Source: Vibrio sp. 10N.261.45.E2
GTDB lineage: Bacteria; Pseudomonadota; Gammaproteobacteria; Enterobacterales; Vibrionaceae
Reading direction: 5' to 3'
DNA: 64,000 bases
Assembly (NCBI RefSeq): GCF_002875705.1
Contig: NZ_MCZZ01000109.1
Location: 62,001 to 126,000 of the forward strand
This document shows positions 34,456 through 43,748 of this stretch, one piece after another; within the stretch, counting starts at the first letter, position 1, and each line of letters opens with the position of its first letter. The notes under the pieces are model-generated. The model had not been told where the DNA came from and searched no databases. It was given only the letters and a program-made list of their open reading frames with translations. The position numbers and the translations under genes were made by a program.

Positions 34456-34485
34456 GAAGGCCAGCAATTTGCTGGCCTTCTTTAT
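34456..34485. terminator. Terminator between miaE and pyrF
   Basis: GAAGGCCAGC (34456-34465) pairs perfectly with GCTGGCCTTC (34471-34480) and TTTATT follows on the plus strand. Confidence 0.85.
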
Positions 34486-34510
34486 TCGTATCGCTAGCTA
34501 TAAGAGAAAC

Positions 34511-35206
34511 TTAAGCTAGAGTACCGTTAATCTCAGCAAGAACCGCTGCAGGGTCTATAGCTTGAGTAATTGGACGACCGATAACTAGGTAGTCAGAACC
34601 TGATTCAATAGCTTTAGAAGGCGTCATGATGCGCTTTTGATCACCAACATCAGCACCCACAGGGCGAATACCCGGAGTCACTAGTTTGAACTCTTGACCA
34701 AGTGCACCTTTCAACAATGAAGCCTCTTGCGCTGAACATACAACACCGTCTAGACCAGAGTTTTTAGTAAGAGAAGCCAAGCGCATTACTTGCTGTTGTG
34801 GTTCTAGGTCTAAACCAATACCTGCTAGATCAGACTGTTCCATACTGGTTAGTACTGTCACACCGATAAGCAACGGACGGTCTTTACCATAAGGTTCTAA
34901 GATTTCGCGAGAAGCCGTCATCATGCGCTCACCACCACTTGCGTGCACGTTCACCATCCAAACACCTAGCTCAGCGGCAGCACGTACTGCTTTAGAGCAT
35001 GTATTAGGGATATCGTGGAATTTTAGGTCTAAGAATACTGAGAAACCACGTTTATGTAATTCACGAACAAACTCAGGACCAAACAAGGTAAACATCTCTT
35101 TGCCAACCTTTAAGCGGCAAGATGCAGGGTCAATACGATCAACAAAGGCTAACGCATCCGCTTGGTTGTCATAATCCAAGGCTACAATGATTTTTTGGTC
35201 GTTCAT
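34511..35206 (-). CDS. pyrF: PyrF, orotidine-5'-phosphate decarboxylase
   Basis: Final step of UMP synthesis. The 231-aa TIM barrel has the catalytic tetrad region [12 protein letters not shown] with Asp60, Lys62 and Asp65, and the phosphate-binding VTPGIRP and VIGRPI. It is codirectional with lapAB as in E. coli (yciS-yciM-pyrF), but here a hairpin terminator separates lapB from pyrF. Confidence 0.97.
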   Translation of the reverse strand: MNDQKIIVALDYDNQADALAFVDRIDPASCRLKVGKEMFTLFGPEFVRELHKRGFSVFLDLKFHDIPNTCSKAVRAAAELGVWMVNVHASGGERMMTASREILEPYGKDRPLLIGVTVLTSMEQSDLAGIGLDLEPQQQVMRLASLTKNSGLDGVVCSAQEASLLKGALGQEFKLVTPGIRPVGADVGDQKRIMTPSKAIESGSDYLVIGRPITQAIDPAAVLAEINGTLA

Positions 35207-35275
35207 TTCATCTCCTAACGCAGTTAACTTTCTAAAAATTGTTCTATCACCTAAACAGATGATAAATAACAGTCA

Positions 35276-35299
35276 TAAAAATGCAGCCCGAAAGCTGCA
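35276..35299 (-). terminator. Terminator between lapB and pyrF
   Basis: TGCAGC (35282-35287) and GCTGCA (35294-35299) form a short stem followed on the minus strand by UUUUUAUG. The stem is only six or seven base pairs, so readthrough into pyrF is likely. Confidence 0.6.
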
Positions 35300-35331
35300 A
35301 TTAATAATTTGGTCTTAAAATGACCACAAAT

Positions 35332-36507
35332 CTATTCACCATCAAGCCCACGAATAGGCTTGATCGTCCCCCACCCTTTACATGATGGGCAGTGCCAATA
35401 CATTGAGTGTGTTGAGAAGCCACACTGGCGGCAACGGTAATGCGGCTTAACCTTTAGCTGTTCACCAACCATAGATTGAAGTGTGGTTAAGCTGTCTTTT
35501 GCTCTACCTTCTTCTGCTTCCGCTAGGTGGTAATCGATTAATCGATAAAAACCTTTCATGGTTGGGTTTTTAACAAGTTGCTTCGTCAGCAGTTCTTGAG
35601 CAGAGCCTACATCTTCATGGTGAGCAACCAATTGCGCCAGCATCAGTTCGGCAGATACACCGGCTTTCTTCTGAATACACGCTTTGAGGAATTCAACCAA
35701 TTGAGCTTCTTGTCCCAGCTTTTGGTAACACTCAGCAAGGGTTGGCAACACTTCACTAATGAAGTCGATGTCTTGTTCTAGCACCGACTCAAGACAGTCG
35801 ATGGTCTTTTGGTAATCTTCGTTCGCTAAATGAAACTTACCTAAAGCAATGCTAGCACGAACACATTTAGGGTCTTCAGAAAGCGCCTTCTTAAAGTGTT
35901 GAAGCGCTTTAGAACGATTGCCATCGGCTTGTTCTTGCATCGCAAGCTCGCACCAAAAATGCGCTACTGTGGCACGCATCTTCATCTTTTTCTTGCCGAG
36001 CTTAACTAAGATATTTCCATAATGGATTGCCTTATTCCACTCACGGGTCTGCTGATAAATAGCAACTAACTGTTGCAGAGCACCCTCTTTATGGTCGGGT
36101 TCTTCTACAAGCTGCTCAAAGATTTTTTCGGCGCGGTCAAGAAAGCCAGAGACCATATAGTCTTTAGCCAATTGTTGCAGTGCGAGGTTTTTCTGATCGA
36201 GGGTAAGTCCCGAACGAGAGATGAGGTTTTGGTGGATACGAATAGCGCGGTCTACTTCACCTCTTGAGCGAAACAAATTGCCCAAAGCCAAGTGAGTATC
36301 AATGGTTTCATTGTCGACTTGAAGTAGTTCAATGAAGTGATCAACCGCTTTGTCAGATTGATCTGACAGTAATAGGTTCAAACCCGTCACGTATTGACGG
36401 GAGATCTGGTGTGATTGCTTTTGTTTTTCTTGCTGAGCATTACGATTACCCATATACCAACCATAAGCGGCTGCGATGGGCAAAAGTAAGAACAGTAACT
36501 CTAACAT
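35332..36507 (-). CDS. lapB: LapB (YciM), regulator of LPS synthesis
   Basis: Inner-membrane TPR protein that guides the FtsH protease to LpxC and so sets LPS output. The 391-aa protein has an N-terminal membrane anchor (MLELLFLLLPIAAAYGWYMG), several TPR helix pairs (about 40-330), and a C-terminal rubredoxin-like zinc site, CRQCG...HCPSCKG (four Cys). All hallmarks of E. coli LapB are present. It follows lapA after 12 nt. The lpxK-msbA-kdsB genes of the same pathway are nearby on the same strand. Confidence 0.95.
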   Translation of the reverse strand: MLELLFLLLPIAAAYGWYMGNRNAQQEKQKQSHQISRQYVTGLNLLLSDQSDKAVDHFIELLQVDNETIDTHLALGNLFRSRGEVDRAIRIHQNLISRSGLTLDQKNLALQQLAKDYMVSGFLDRAEKIFEQLVEEPDHKEGALQQLVAIYQQTREWNKAIHYGNILVKLGKKKMKMRATVAHFWCELAMQEQADGNRSKALQHFKKALSEDPKCVRASIALGKFHLANEDYQKTIDCLESVLEQDIDFISEVLPTLAECYQKLGQEAQLVEFLKACIQKKAGVSAELMLAQLVAHHEDVGSAQELLTKQLVKNPTMKGFYRLIDYHLAEAEEGRAKDSLTTLQSMVGEQLKVKPHYRCRQCGFSTHSMYWHCPSCKGWGTIKPIRGLDGE

Positions 36508-36519
36508 CAAATATAGCCT

Positions 36520-36792
36520 TTAAGCTTTAGTATCAGCAGCGACCTGCTTTGATTGCTTATTGAGTTGTTTCTTCAAGCGATGAATTTTAAGCTGAGACCG
36601 CATGTGCATATTACCAAAGACTAACCAAGCAAGAGCGAAGCCTGAAACGAACACAACACCTAATAAACTTGATAGGTGGAAGTCACCTTGCGCTAGCAGA
36701 TAGTTGAAATTCACAGTAGTTTGGTTTTGAGAGCCTAAAGCCAGTGCAATTAGGAAAAGTGCGATAACGGCGACTATTTTTATAATTTTCAT
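36520..36792 (-). CDS. lapA: LapA (YciS), small membrane partner of LapB
   Basis: 90-aa inner-membrane protein with two hydrophobic helices (about 4-22 and 42-62) and a basic C-terminal helix in the cytoplasm (KIHRLKKQLNKQSKQ). The family is DUF1049; in E. coli it is cotranscribed with lapB and takes part in LPS assembly. Here it lies downstream of ihfB, separated by a strong terminator, so lapAB has its own promoter. Confidence 0.92.
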   Translation of the reverse strand: MKIIKIVAVIALFLIALALGSQNQTTVNFNYLLAQGDFHLSSLLGVVFVSGFALAWLVFGNMHMRSQLKIHRLKKQLNKQSKQVAADTKA

Positions 36793-36870
36793 AGTTCATC
36801 ACTCATTGGTTGGTTAGCTGTACGATTATGCAGGAAAATTACTAATCAGACCACCATATTATGGTCATAA

Positions 36871-36902
36871 AAAAGCGGCATACATTATAGTATGCCGCTT
36901 TT
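36871..36902 (-). terminator. ihfB terminator
   Basis: AAAAGCGGCATA (36871-36882) pairs with TATGCCGCTTTT (36891-36902). The A-run gives a U tract on the minus strand, 20 nt after the ihfB stop. Confidence 0.88.
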
Positions 36903-36921
36903 CTTAATTCCGATAAGTAGA

Positions 36922-37206
36922 CTACATTCCTGAGTTTACTCGTTCACGCAGCTCTTTTCCTGGTTTGAAGTGAGGAACGTATTTACCTTCCAACTCTACC
37001 TTGTCACCAGTCTTTGGGTTACGTCCAACACGAGGCTCACGATAATGCAGAGAAAAGCTGCCAAAACCGCGAATTTCGATTCGATCACCACTTTCTAGTG
37101 TTGAAGCCATATGCTCTAAAATGTCTTTTACAGCGTCTTCAATTTCTTTTGCAGAAAGATGCGTTTGCTCAGCGCACAGTCTTTCAATCAATTCAGACTT
37201 AGTCAT
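36922..37206 (-). CDS. ihfB: IHF beta subunit
   Basis: DNA-bending architectural protein, heterodimer partner of IhfA. The 94-aa product has the HU/IHF fold with [26 protein letters not shown] (key residues: GFGSF, the beta-arm RNPKTG with the intercalating Pro). It follows rpsA as in E. coli and is separated from it by a terminator. Confidence 0.96.
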   Translation of the reverse strand: MTKSELIERLCAEQTHLSAKEIEDAVKDILEHMASTLESGDRIEIRGFGSFSLHYREPRVGRNPKTGDKVELEGKYVPHFKPGKELRERVNSGM

Positions 37207-37261
37207 AGTTACCCTCGTTGGTTTTCTTTTTAGAAATTATAGACCTATCGGAAAAATAAGC

Positions 37262-37286
37262 AAAAAAAAAGGAGCCTTACGGCTCC
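37262..37286 (-). terminator. rpsA terminator
   Basis: GGAGCC (37271-37276) pairs with GGCTCC (37281-37286) around TTAC, followed on the minus strand by nine U. It lies 21 nt after rpsA. Confidence 0.9.
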
Positions 37287-37306
37287 TTTCTTAGCGAAAA
37301 ATTAAA

Positions 37307-38977
37307 TTATTCGCCTTTAGCAGCTTTGAATGCGTCTGCCATTGCGTTACCGAACGCGCCTTCTTCAGACTTGTTCAGTGAAGCCATTGCTTCTTGCTCA
37401 TCAGCTTCATCTTTAGCTTTGATAGATAGGTTGATTACGCGGTTCTTACGGTCTACACCAGTGAACTTCGCTTCAACGCTGTCGCCAACGCTTAGGATTA
37501 GAGATGCATCTTCGATACGGTCGCGAGAAACTTCAGAAGCGCGGATGTAACCTTCAACGCCTTCGATTAGCTCGATAGTAGCGCCTTTCGCGTCAACTGC
37601 AGTAACAGTACCGTTTACAAGAACACCTTTCTTGTTGTCAGCAACGTATGCGTTGAACGGGTCGTTTTCCATTTGCTTAACGCCAAGAGAAATACGCTCA
37701 CGCTCTGCATCTACTGCTAGAACAACAGCAGAGATTTCGTCGCCTTTCTTGTATTCACGTACAGCTTCTTCGCCTGCAGCGTTCCAAGAAATGTCAGATA
37801 GGTGTACTAGACCGTCGATACCGCCTTCTAGACCGATGAAGATACCAAAGTCAGTGATAGACTTGATCTTACCAGTAACTTTGTCGCCCTTAGCTTGCAT
37901 TTCTGCAAATGACTGCCATGGGTTAGCTTTACACTGTTTCAGACCTAGAGAGATACGACGACGTTCTTCGTCGATATCAAGAACCATAACCTCAACTTCG
38001 TCGCCAACATTAACAACTTTAGAAGGGTGGATATTCTTGTTAGTCCAATCCATTTCAGAAACGTGTACTAGACCTTCAACGCCTTCTTCGATTTCAACGA
38101 AGCAGCCGTAGTCAGTTAGGTTTGTAACACGACCAGAAAGCTTGTGACCTTCTGGGTAACGCTTAGCGATTGCTACCCATGGATCTTCGCCTAGTTGCTT
38201 AAGACCTAGTGAAACACGAGTGCGCTCACGATCGAACTTAAGAACTTTAACTAGGATTTCGTCACCAACGTTAACGATCTCTGATGGGTGCTTAACGCGC
38301 TTCCAAGCCATATCTGTGATATGTAGAAGACCGTCAACACCGCCAAGGTCAACGAATGCACCGTAGTCAGTAAGGTTCTTAACGATACCTTTAACTTCAG
38401 TACCTTCTTGTAGAGTTTCAAGAAGTTCGTCACGCTCAACACTGTTTTCAGATTCGATAACAGCACGACGAGAAACAACAACGTTGTTACGCTTCTGGTC
38501 TAGCTTGATTACTTTGAACTCTAGCTCTTTGTTTTCTAGGTGAGCAGTGTCACGGATAGGACGTACGTCTACTAGAGAACCTGGAAGGAAAGCACGGATA
38601 CCGTTAAGTTCAACAGTGAAACCGCCTTTAACTTTACCGTTGATGATACCAACAACAGTTTCAGCTTCTTCGCAAGCTTTCTCAAGTACGATCCAAGCTT
38701 CGTGACGCTTAGCTTTCTCACGAGAAAGTTGAGTTTCACCGAAACCATCTTCAACAGCGTCTAGAGCTACGTCTACTTCAGCACCAACTTCAACTTCAAG
38801 TTCGCCAGCAGCGTTCTTGAATTGTTCAGCAGGGATAGCAGATTCAGACTTAAGACCAGCGTCTACAAGAACGAAACCGTTCTCGATAGCTACTACAGTA
38901 CCTTTAACGATGCTGCCTTGTTGGAATTCAGTTTCGTTTAGAAACTCTTCAAAGAGTTGAGCAAAAGATTCAGTCAT
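37307..38977 (-). CDS. rpsA: Ribosomal protein S1
   Basis: Large, flexible 30S protein that brings mRNA to the ribosome. The 556-aa protein has six S1 (OB-fold) repeats: two divergent ones at the N-terminus that bind the ribosome, then four closely similar ones recognisable by repeated [11 protein letters not shown]-, [12 protein letters not shown]-, [12 protein letters not shown]-type strands and [27 protein letters not shown]. It is preceded by cmk as in E. coli. The leader folds into hairpins with GGA loops, in line with autogenous control by S1. Confidence 0.97.
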   Translation of the reverse strand: MTESFAQLFEEFLNETEFQQGSIVKGTVVAIENGFVLVDAGLKSESAIPAEQFKNAAGELEVEVGAEVDVALDAVEDGFGETQLSREKAKRHEAWIVLEKACEEAETVVGIINGKVKGGFTVELNGIRAFLPGSLVDVRPIRDTAHLENKELEFKVIKLDQKRNNVVVSRRAVIESENSVERDELLETLQEGTEVKGIVKNLTDYGAFVDLGGVDGLLHITDMAWKRVKHPSEIVNVGDEILVKVLKFDRERTRVSLGLKQLGEDPWVAIAKRYPEGHKLSGRVTNLTDYGCFVEIEEGVEGLVHVSEMDWTNKNIHPSKVVNVGDEVEVMVLDIDEERRRISLGLKQCKANPWQSFAEMQAKGDKVTGKIKSITDFGIFIGLEGGIDGLVHLSDISWNAAGEEAVREYKKGDEISAVVLAVDAERERISLGVKQMENDPFNAYVADNKKGVLVNGTVTAVDAKGATIELIEGVEGYIRASEVSRDRIEDASLILSVGDSVEAKFTGVDRKNRVINLSIKAKDEADEQEAMASLNKSEEGAFGNAMADAFKAAKGE

Positions 38978-39003
38978 TATTTAATCTTCAATAATTAAAC
39001 GTC

Positions 39004-39082
39004 CATGGGTATCCTACCGCATGGGGTTGATAAATTCGCCGGTCATCATCCTTGCGACCAACGTTCGTACTAGCTCGGCGAA
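39004..39082 (-). promoter_or_regulatory. rpsA leader with two GGA-loop hairpins
   Basis: In the minus-strand RNA, UUCGCC (39077-39082) pairs with GGCGAA (39035-39040), with an inner GGUC/GACC helix whose loop contains AAGGAUG. Nearer the start codon CAUG-c-GGU/ACC-CAUG (39004-39023) closes a loop AGGAU. GGA in apical loops upstream of rpsA, with an AU-rich stretch before the ATG and no strong Shine-Dalgarno, fits the described S1 autoregulatory leader of gamma-proteobacteria. Confidence 0.65.
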
Positions 39083-39083
39083 A

Positions 39084-39764
39084 TTACCCAGCCAGTTTCG
39101 ATTCAATATAGTGTAGTGCTTTTTCTACTACCTGCTCAATGTTCATTGAGGTGGAATCAAGCACTAGAGCATCCTCTGCAGGGCGAAGTGGCGCCACTGG
39201 GCGATTACGATCTCGGTCGTCTCGCTCTTGGATCTCGCTCAAAAGGTCGTCAAATTTAACATCTAACCCCTTCTGTTGCAACTGTTTAAGGCGGCGGCTC
39301 GCACGCTCTTCAGCACTTGCATCTAAAAATATTTTCGCTTCAGCTTCAGGAAACACAACTGTTCCCATGTCACGGCCATCGGCAACCAAACCTGGTGCAG
39401 CGCTAAATGCGCGTTGACGACGAAGCAGTGCTTCGCGAACGCGAGGTAAAGCAGCCACTTTTGAAGCCGCCATGCCCGTCTCTTCTTTACGAAGCTCGCC
39501 AGACACGTCTTCACCTTCTAGGATAACCTTAACTAAGTCGCCTTCAGCAATAAACTGCACGTCTAAGTGTGTAGCAAGCGGTACTAAAGCATCTTCTGAT
39601 TCAGTATCCACACCATGGTGAATTGCCGCTAAAGCCAATACGCGATAGATCGCGCCCGAGTCTAGAAGATGAAAGCCTAGCTTATCTGCTAGCAACATAC
39701 ACAGGGTACCTTTACCTGCACCACTTGGTCCATCAACCGTAATCACTGGGCTTTGAGAAGGCAT
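39084..39764 (-). CDS. cmk: Cmk, cytidylate kinase
   Basis: Phosphorylates CMP and dCMP to the diphosphates. The 226-aa protein has the P-loop GPSGAGKGT (12-20), the NMP-binding insert of type I CMP kinases and RDMGTVVFP with [12 protein letters not shown] as the lid. Its stop lies at the base of the first rpsA leader hairpin, so cmk readthrough and rpsA control may be linked. Confidence 0.96.
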   Translation of the reverse strand: MPSQSPVITVDGPSGAGKGTLCMLLADKLGFHLLDSGAIYRVLALAAIHHGVDTESEDALVPLATHLDVQFIAEGDLVKVILEGEDVSGELRKEETGMAASKVAALPRVREALLRRQRAFSAAPGLVADGRDMGTVVFPEAEAKIFLDASAEERASRRLKQLQQKGLDVKFDDLLSEIQERDDRDRNRPVAPLRPAEDALVLDSTSMNIEQVVEKALHYIESKLAG

Positions 39765-39970
39765 CTTTTACTCCACGTTTTGTCGTAAGTTTTATTCTGT
39801 ACTAGCAATTCGCCACTACTTTATAGGCGGCATATTATAGAGAAAAATTGGAAGTCGAGCGAGGTAAATCTCAGATAATTCCGTGTTGATGATGCATCAA
39901 GCAATGCAACAGACTCAATATCCGTTTGCTTAGGTCAACGAGATACGCGCGTACTTTTCGATAGATAGAA

Positions 39971-39993
39971 AAAAGCCTCGCAATAAGCGAGGC
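39971..39993 (-). terminator. Terminator after kdsB
   Basis: GCCTCGC (39975-39981) pairs with GCGAGGC (39987-39993); the A-run on the left gives U on the minus strand. It ends the comEC-msbA-lpxK-ycaR-kdsB unit. Confidence 0.87.
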
Positions 39994-40040
39994 TCCTGAT
40001 TTCGTCTTTTGTGAGCAAAGAACAAGTAGTTCAAAGAGGT

Positions 40041-40787
40041 TTAGCCAATAATAGCTCGAACCGCTTCTAGATCTTCAGGCGTATCAACCCCTGCAGCAGG
40101 CGCTTCGGCAGCAACGTCTACATGGATTTTTTCACCGTACCAAAGTACGCGAAGTTGCTCCAGGCACTCGATACGCTCTAGGGTACTTGGTTGCCAGTTA
40201 ATATATGTATTGATGAAACCAGCTCGGTAAGCATAGATACCAATATGACGAAGCAAAGGAGATTCCGCAGACGTACCATTGTTCGCGTAAGCATCGCGAT
40301 CCCATGGGATGGTCGCACGGCTAAAGTACAGCGCATACCCGTCTTTATCTGTCACTACTTTTACTGCATTAGGGTTAAACACTTCATCAGCATGAGTGAT
40401 CTCGACACCTAGCGTTGCCATCGGCGCAGTACTATTTGCTAGGTTATTCGCCACCTGATTAATGATTGCAGGTGGGATAAGCGGCTCGTCCCCTTGTACG
40501 TTCACAATAATGTGGTCATCAGGGATATTCATAACTTCAATCACTTCAGCTAGGCGTTCAGTGCCCGACTCATGATTCGGTGATGTCATACATACGGTCG
40601 CGCCAAATGCTTTAGCCGCTTTTTCAACTCGAGCGTCGTCGGTTGCGATAATAACTTTATCGGCACCCGCTTTCATTGACTGTTCGTATACCCACTGAAT
40701 CATCGGCTTTCCGCCAATATCAGCCAAAGGCTTACCTGGCAAACGGCTCGATTGGTATCTTGCTGGTATAACAACCGTGTAAGACAT
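40041..40787 (-). CDS. kdsB: KdsB, CMP-Kdo synthetase
   Basis: Activates Kdo with CTP for transfer onto lipid A. The 248-aa protein starts [21 protein letters not shown], the nucleotide-binding signature with the CTP-contacting Arg and Lys, and has [10 protein letters not shown] for metal and substrate. Its ATG overlaps the stop of the small upstream gene by one base (TAATG). Confidence 0.97.
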   Translation of the reverse strand: MSYTVVIPARYQSSRLPGKPLADIGGKPMIQWVYEQSMKAGADKVIIATDDARVEKAAKAFGATVCMTSPNHESGTERLAEVIEVMNIPDDHIIVNVQGDEPLIPPAIINQVANNLANSTAPMATLGVEITHADEVFNPNAVKVVTDKDGYALYFSRATIPWDRDAYANNGTSAESPLLRHIGIYAYRAGFINTYINWQPSTLERIECLEQLRVLWYGEKIHVDVAAEAPAAGVDTPEDLEAVRAIIG

Positions 40788-40966
40788 TACTTGCCCTCGT
40801 CCATTGAAAGAGTGCGAGCTTCAGGTTCAAGAAGAACAGGAATACCCTCTTTAATTGGGTAAGCAAGGCGATCAATTTTACAAACAAGCTCTTGCTTATC
40901 CTTGTCAAAAGTTAGTTTACCTTTACAAACAGGGCAAGCAACGATCTCAAGTAGACGGTGATCCAT
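40787..40966 (-). CDS. ycaR: YcaR/Trm112-family zinc-ribbon-like protein, 59 aa
   Basis: Small protein of the UPF0434/Trm112 family; function unproven, members act as partners for methyltransferases or zinc-dependent enzymes. The 59-aa product starts [18 protein letters not shown] and includes [16 protein letters not shown], both family hallmarks. CPVC provides one pair of metal ligands, while the second pair typical of true Trm112 is reduced to a single Cys (LVCKID). It overlaps lpxK by 20 nt and kdsB by one base, the same order as lpxK-(ycaQ)-ycaR-kdsB in E. coli. Confidence 0.9.
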   Translation of the reverse strand: MDHRLLEIVACPVCKGKLTFDKDKQELVCKIDRLAYPIKEGIPVLLEPEARTLSMDEGK

Positions 40967-41954
40967 AGTATTCCATAACCTCTTTTATTCTTTCTAAAAT
41001 TTGCTGTTGCGAATCTTCATCAAACTGCGCAGAAACTGGAAGATACCACCAGTTGTCTTGAGCATATTCTTCGCATTTTACAGCGTCTTTTTCTGTCATA
41101 ATAAGATTCATGCCTTTCTTAGCTAGGGCATGAAGTTCATCTTTATCAAAATCTTGATGGTCGGCGAAACCCTGAGTAAAAACTACATCACCATCAAGAT
41201 CTTCCAATGTCTTAAAAAAGCGTGGTGGGTGACCAATACCGGCAAAAGCCACCAGCTTCTGCAATTCAGCTACCGATGCTTTCTGACCTGTCTTCAGGTT
41301 AACCGCTTGGCTTGGAAGCAAAGACATAGAGAACTCTCGCCCTTGCACTTTACCGCCATTGTTAACCAAAAAGTCGACCTCATCCAAGCGAGATACAGGC
41401 TCTCTCAATGGGCCTAAAGGAATCATACTCTCGCTGCCAAAGCGTCTTGCACCATCAATAACCGCAAATTCAACATCGCGTTCAAGCGCGTAATGTTGAA
41501 GGCCATCGTCAGTGATAATCACATCAACGCCTTCGCTCAGCAATGCTTTTACTGCATTAGCTCGAACAGGATCCACCGCTACAGGTGCTCCTGTTCGCTT
41601 GCGGATCAAACGAGGTTCATCACCCGAATGCTCTGCTGGCGTATTTTCATCCAGCACTAATGGATAGCTTGGTGCTTTTGCACCGTATCCACGAGACACG
41701 ACTCCAGGTTTAAAGCCGTGAGTCTGAAGCATCTCCACCAACCAAATCACAACCGGTGTTTTGCCATTTCCGCCAGCGGTAATATTGCCAACTACAATTA
41801 CGGGTAAAGGCGGGCGGTAGGTCTCTTTCTTGCCTGATAGATAAGCGTCACGACGTTGACTACTGATCATTTTGAACAGCAAACTCAGTGGCCACAATAG
41901 CGGCCAAAGAAGATATTTCAACGGGTGATTGTTAAACCAAATTTTTTCGATCAC
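40947..41954 (-). CDS. lpxK: LpxK, tetraacyldisaccharide 4'-kinase
   Basis: Membrane-associated kinase adding the 4'-phosphate of lipid A. The 335-aa protein has an N-terminal hydrophobic helix ([18 protein letters not shown]), the modified P-loop [14 protein letters not shown] (about 53-66) and [17 protein letters not shown]. It follows msbA after 14 nt, as in E. coli, and its end overlaps ycaR. Confidence 0.96.
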   Translation of the reverse strand: MIEKIWFNNHPLKYLLWPLLWPLSLLFKMISSQRRDAYLSGKKETYRPPLPVIVVGNITAGGNGKTPVVIWLVEMLQTHGFKPGVVSRGYGAKAPSYPLVLDENTPAEHSGDEPRLIRKRTGAPVAVDPVRANAVKALLSEGVDVIITDDGLQHYALERDVEFAVIDGARRFGSESMIPLGPLREPVSRLDEVDFLVNNGGKVQGREFSMSLLPSQAVNLKTGQKASVAELQKLVAFAGIGHPPRFFKTLEDLDGDVVFTQGFADHQDFDKDELHALAKKGMNLIMTEKDAVKCEEYAQDNWWYLPVSAQFDEDSQQQILERIKEVMEYYGSPST

Positions 41955-41968
41955 AACAAGACCTAATC

Positions 41969-43717
41969 TTATCCGCTGAACTGAATTCGGTGTAATTGTG
42001 CATAGGCGCCATCATGTGCGATTAGCTCAGCATGTGCTCCTCTTTCTACAATATGACCATCATCAACCACCAAAATCTCATCAGCTTGCTCGATGGTAGA
42101 GAGTCGGTGTGCGATAACCAATACTGTTTTATCTTTTTGCAGCTCTTCTAACGCAGATTGAATCGCTCTCTCTGACTCTGTATCCAGTGCAGACGTTGCC
42201 TCATCAAGAATCAACACCGGTGCATCTCTCAATAGCGCTCGTGCAATCGCAATACGCTGCCTTTGGCCGCCAGAAAGGCTCGCGCCATTTTCACCCACAA
42301 CCGTATCAATGCCATTTTCCATACCATCGATAAATTCACTCGCATGAGCAAGCTTAGCTGCGTGTTCAATCTGTTCACGTGAATACTGTTCTTCTGCTGC
42401 GTAGGCGATGTTGTTCGCCACCGTATCGTTAAACAGGTGCACATTTTGAGAAACGAGAGCAAAGTGTTCGCGTAAATTTCTCAATTCATAATCGCGAATG
42501 TCGTGGCCATCAAGCTCGATTGAACCTGAGTCTACGTCATAAAAACGAGTAAATAGATTGGCAATAGTACTCTTACCCGAGCCAGATCGACCAACAAGTG
42601 CGACAGTTTTACCTTTCGGTATATTGAAACTGACCTTATCGAGAGCTGGCTTCTCTGCACCTTCGTAAGTAAACGTCACATCTTTTACCGCAACATCACC
42701 ACTTACTGTTTCAGGTTTTAATGTACCTTTGTTTTGCTCAGTGTCTAAGTCTATCAAGCCAAACAGTGTCGTACTTGCAGCCATACCACGTTGGAATTCA
42801 GAGGTAACGTTGGTCAGTGACTTTAGAGGACGCATTAAACCGAACATCGCAGAGAAGACCACGGTAAACGTACCAGCAGTGAGCTCAGCTTTAATTGAGT
42901 CGACACTAGCAAGAAATAGAACAACAACAATCGCCACAGATGCGATCATCTGAATAATCGGGTTAGCGGCCGCTTGAGCTGTAACTAGCTTCATGCTTTG
43001 TTGGCGCATTTGGTTACTAACTTTATCAAAGCGGTGTTTCTCTACATCTTGGCCACCGTAAGTTAGAACGACTTTATGCCCTTTCAGCATTTGTTCAGCT
43101 GAAGACGCAACATGCCCCATGCTGGTTTGCATATTTTTAGAGATCTTTCTGAATCGCTTCGATACGATGCTGATCGCCCAAGCAACTAGTGGAGCAACAG
43201 CAAACAACACCAAAGACAACTGCCAACTGTTCCAGAACATCAGCGTCAACAAGCCAATAATACTCGCACCTTCACGGACAATACTGACCAACGCTTTACT
43301 GGTTGCAGCAGAAACTTGCTCTGAATCGTAAGTAATTCTAGATAGCAATGCGCCTGTCTGTTCTTTATCGAAGAAAGAAACAGGCATATGCATGAAATGG
43401 CTGAAAATCTTACGTCGAATTTCCATCACGACATTGCCTGAGACCCAACTCAAACAATAGGTTGAGACAAAACCACTGACACCACGAACGAACATCATGG
43501 CAAAGATAATAAGTGGAAGTGTACGTAAAAAGTCAGATTCAGCATTACCAAAGCCTTCATCAAGTAACGGCTTTAGTAAGGAAATCATATAGGTATCAGA
43601 AACGGCATTAATAATAAGCGCAATTACCGCAACACCTAGGCCGGCCTTATATAGTCGAATATAAGTCCAAAGTCTTTTAAATGTGACCCAGGTAGTTTCA
43701 TCTGTTTGTGTTGACAT
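41969..43717 (-). CDS. msbA: MsbA, lipid A flippase
   Basis: Homodimeric ABC exporter moving lipid A core across the inner membrane. 582 residues, the E. coli length. The six-helix membrane domain covers about 20-325. The ATPase has Walker [10 protein letters not shown] near 375-383, signature [15 protein letters not shown] and Walker [23 protein letters not shown] is chosen over a start seven codons earlier. It follows comEC after 31 nt and precedes lpxK. Confidence 0.96.
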   Translation of the reverse strand: MSTQTDETTWVTFKRLWTYIRLYKAGLGVAVIALIINAVSDTYMISLLKPLLDEGFGNAESDFLRTLPLIIFAMMFVRGVSGFVSTYCLSWVSGNVVMEIRRKIFSHFMHMPVSFFDKEQTGALLSRITYDSEQVSAATSKALVSIVREGASIIGLLTLMFWNSWQLSLVLFAVAPLVAWAISIVSKRFRKISKNMQTSMGHVASSAEQMLKGHKVVLTYGGQDVEKHRFDKVSNQMRQQSMKLVTAQAAANPIIQMIASVAIVVVLFLASVDSIKAELTAGTFTVVFSAMFGLMRPLKSLTNVTSEFQRGMAASTTLFGLIDLDTEQNKGTLKPETVSGDVAVKDVTFTYEGAEKPALDKVSFNIPKGKTVALVGRSGSGKSTIANLFTRFYDVDSGSIELDGHDIRDYELRNLREHFALVSQNVHLFNDTVANNIAYAAEEQYSREQIEHAAKLAHASEFIDGMENGIDTVVGENGASLSGGQRQRIAIARALLRDAPVLILDEATSALDTESERAIQSALEELQKDKTVLVIAHRLSTIEQADEILVVDDGHIVERGAHAELIAHDGAYAQLHRIQFSG

Positions 43718-43748
43718 AGAATCGCTTAATTTTCTCACAATAATTTAT

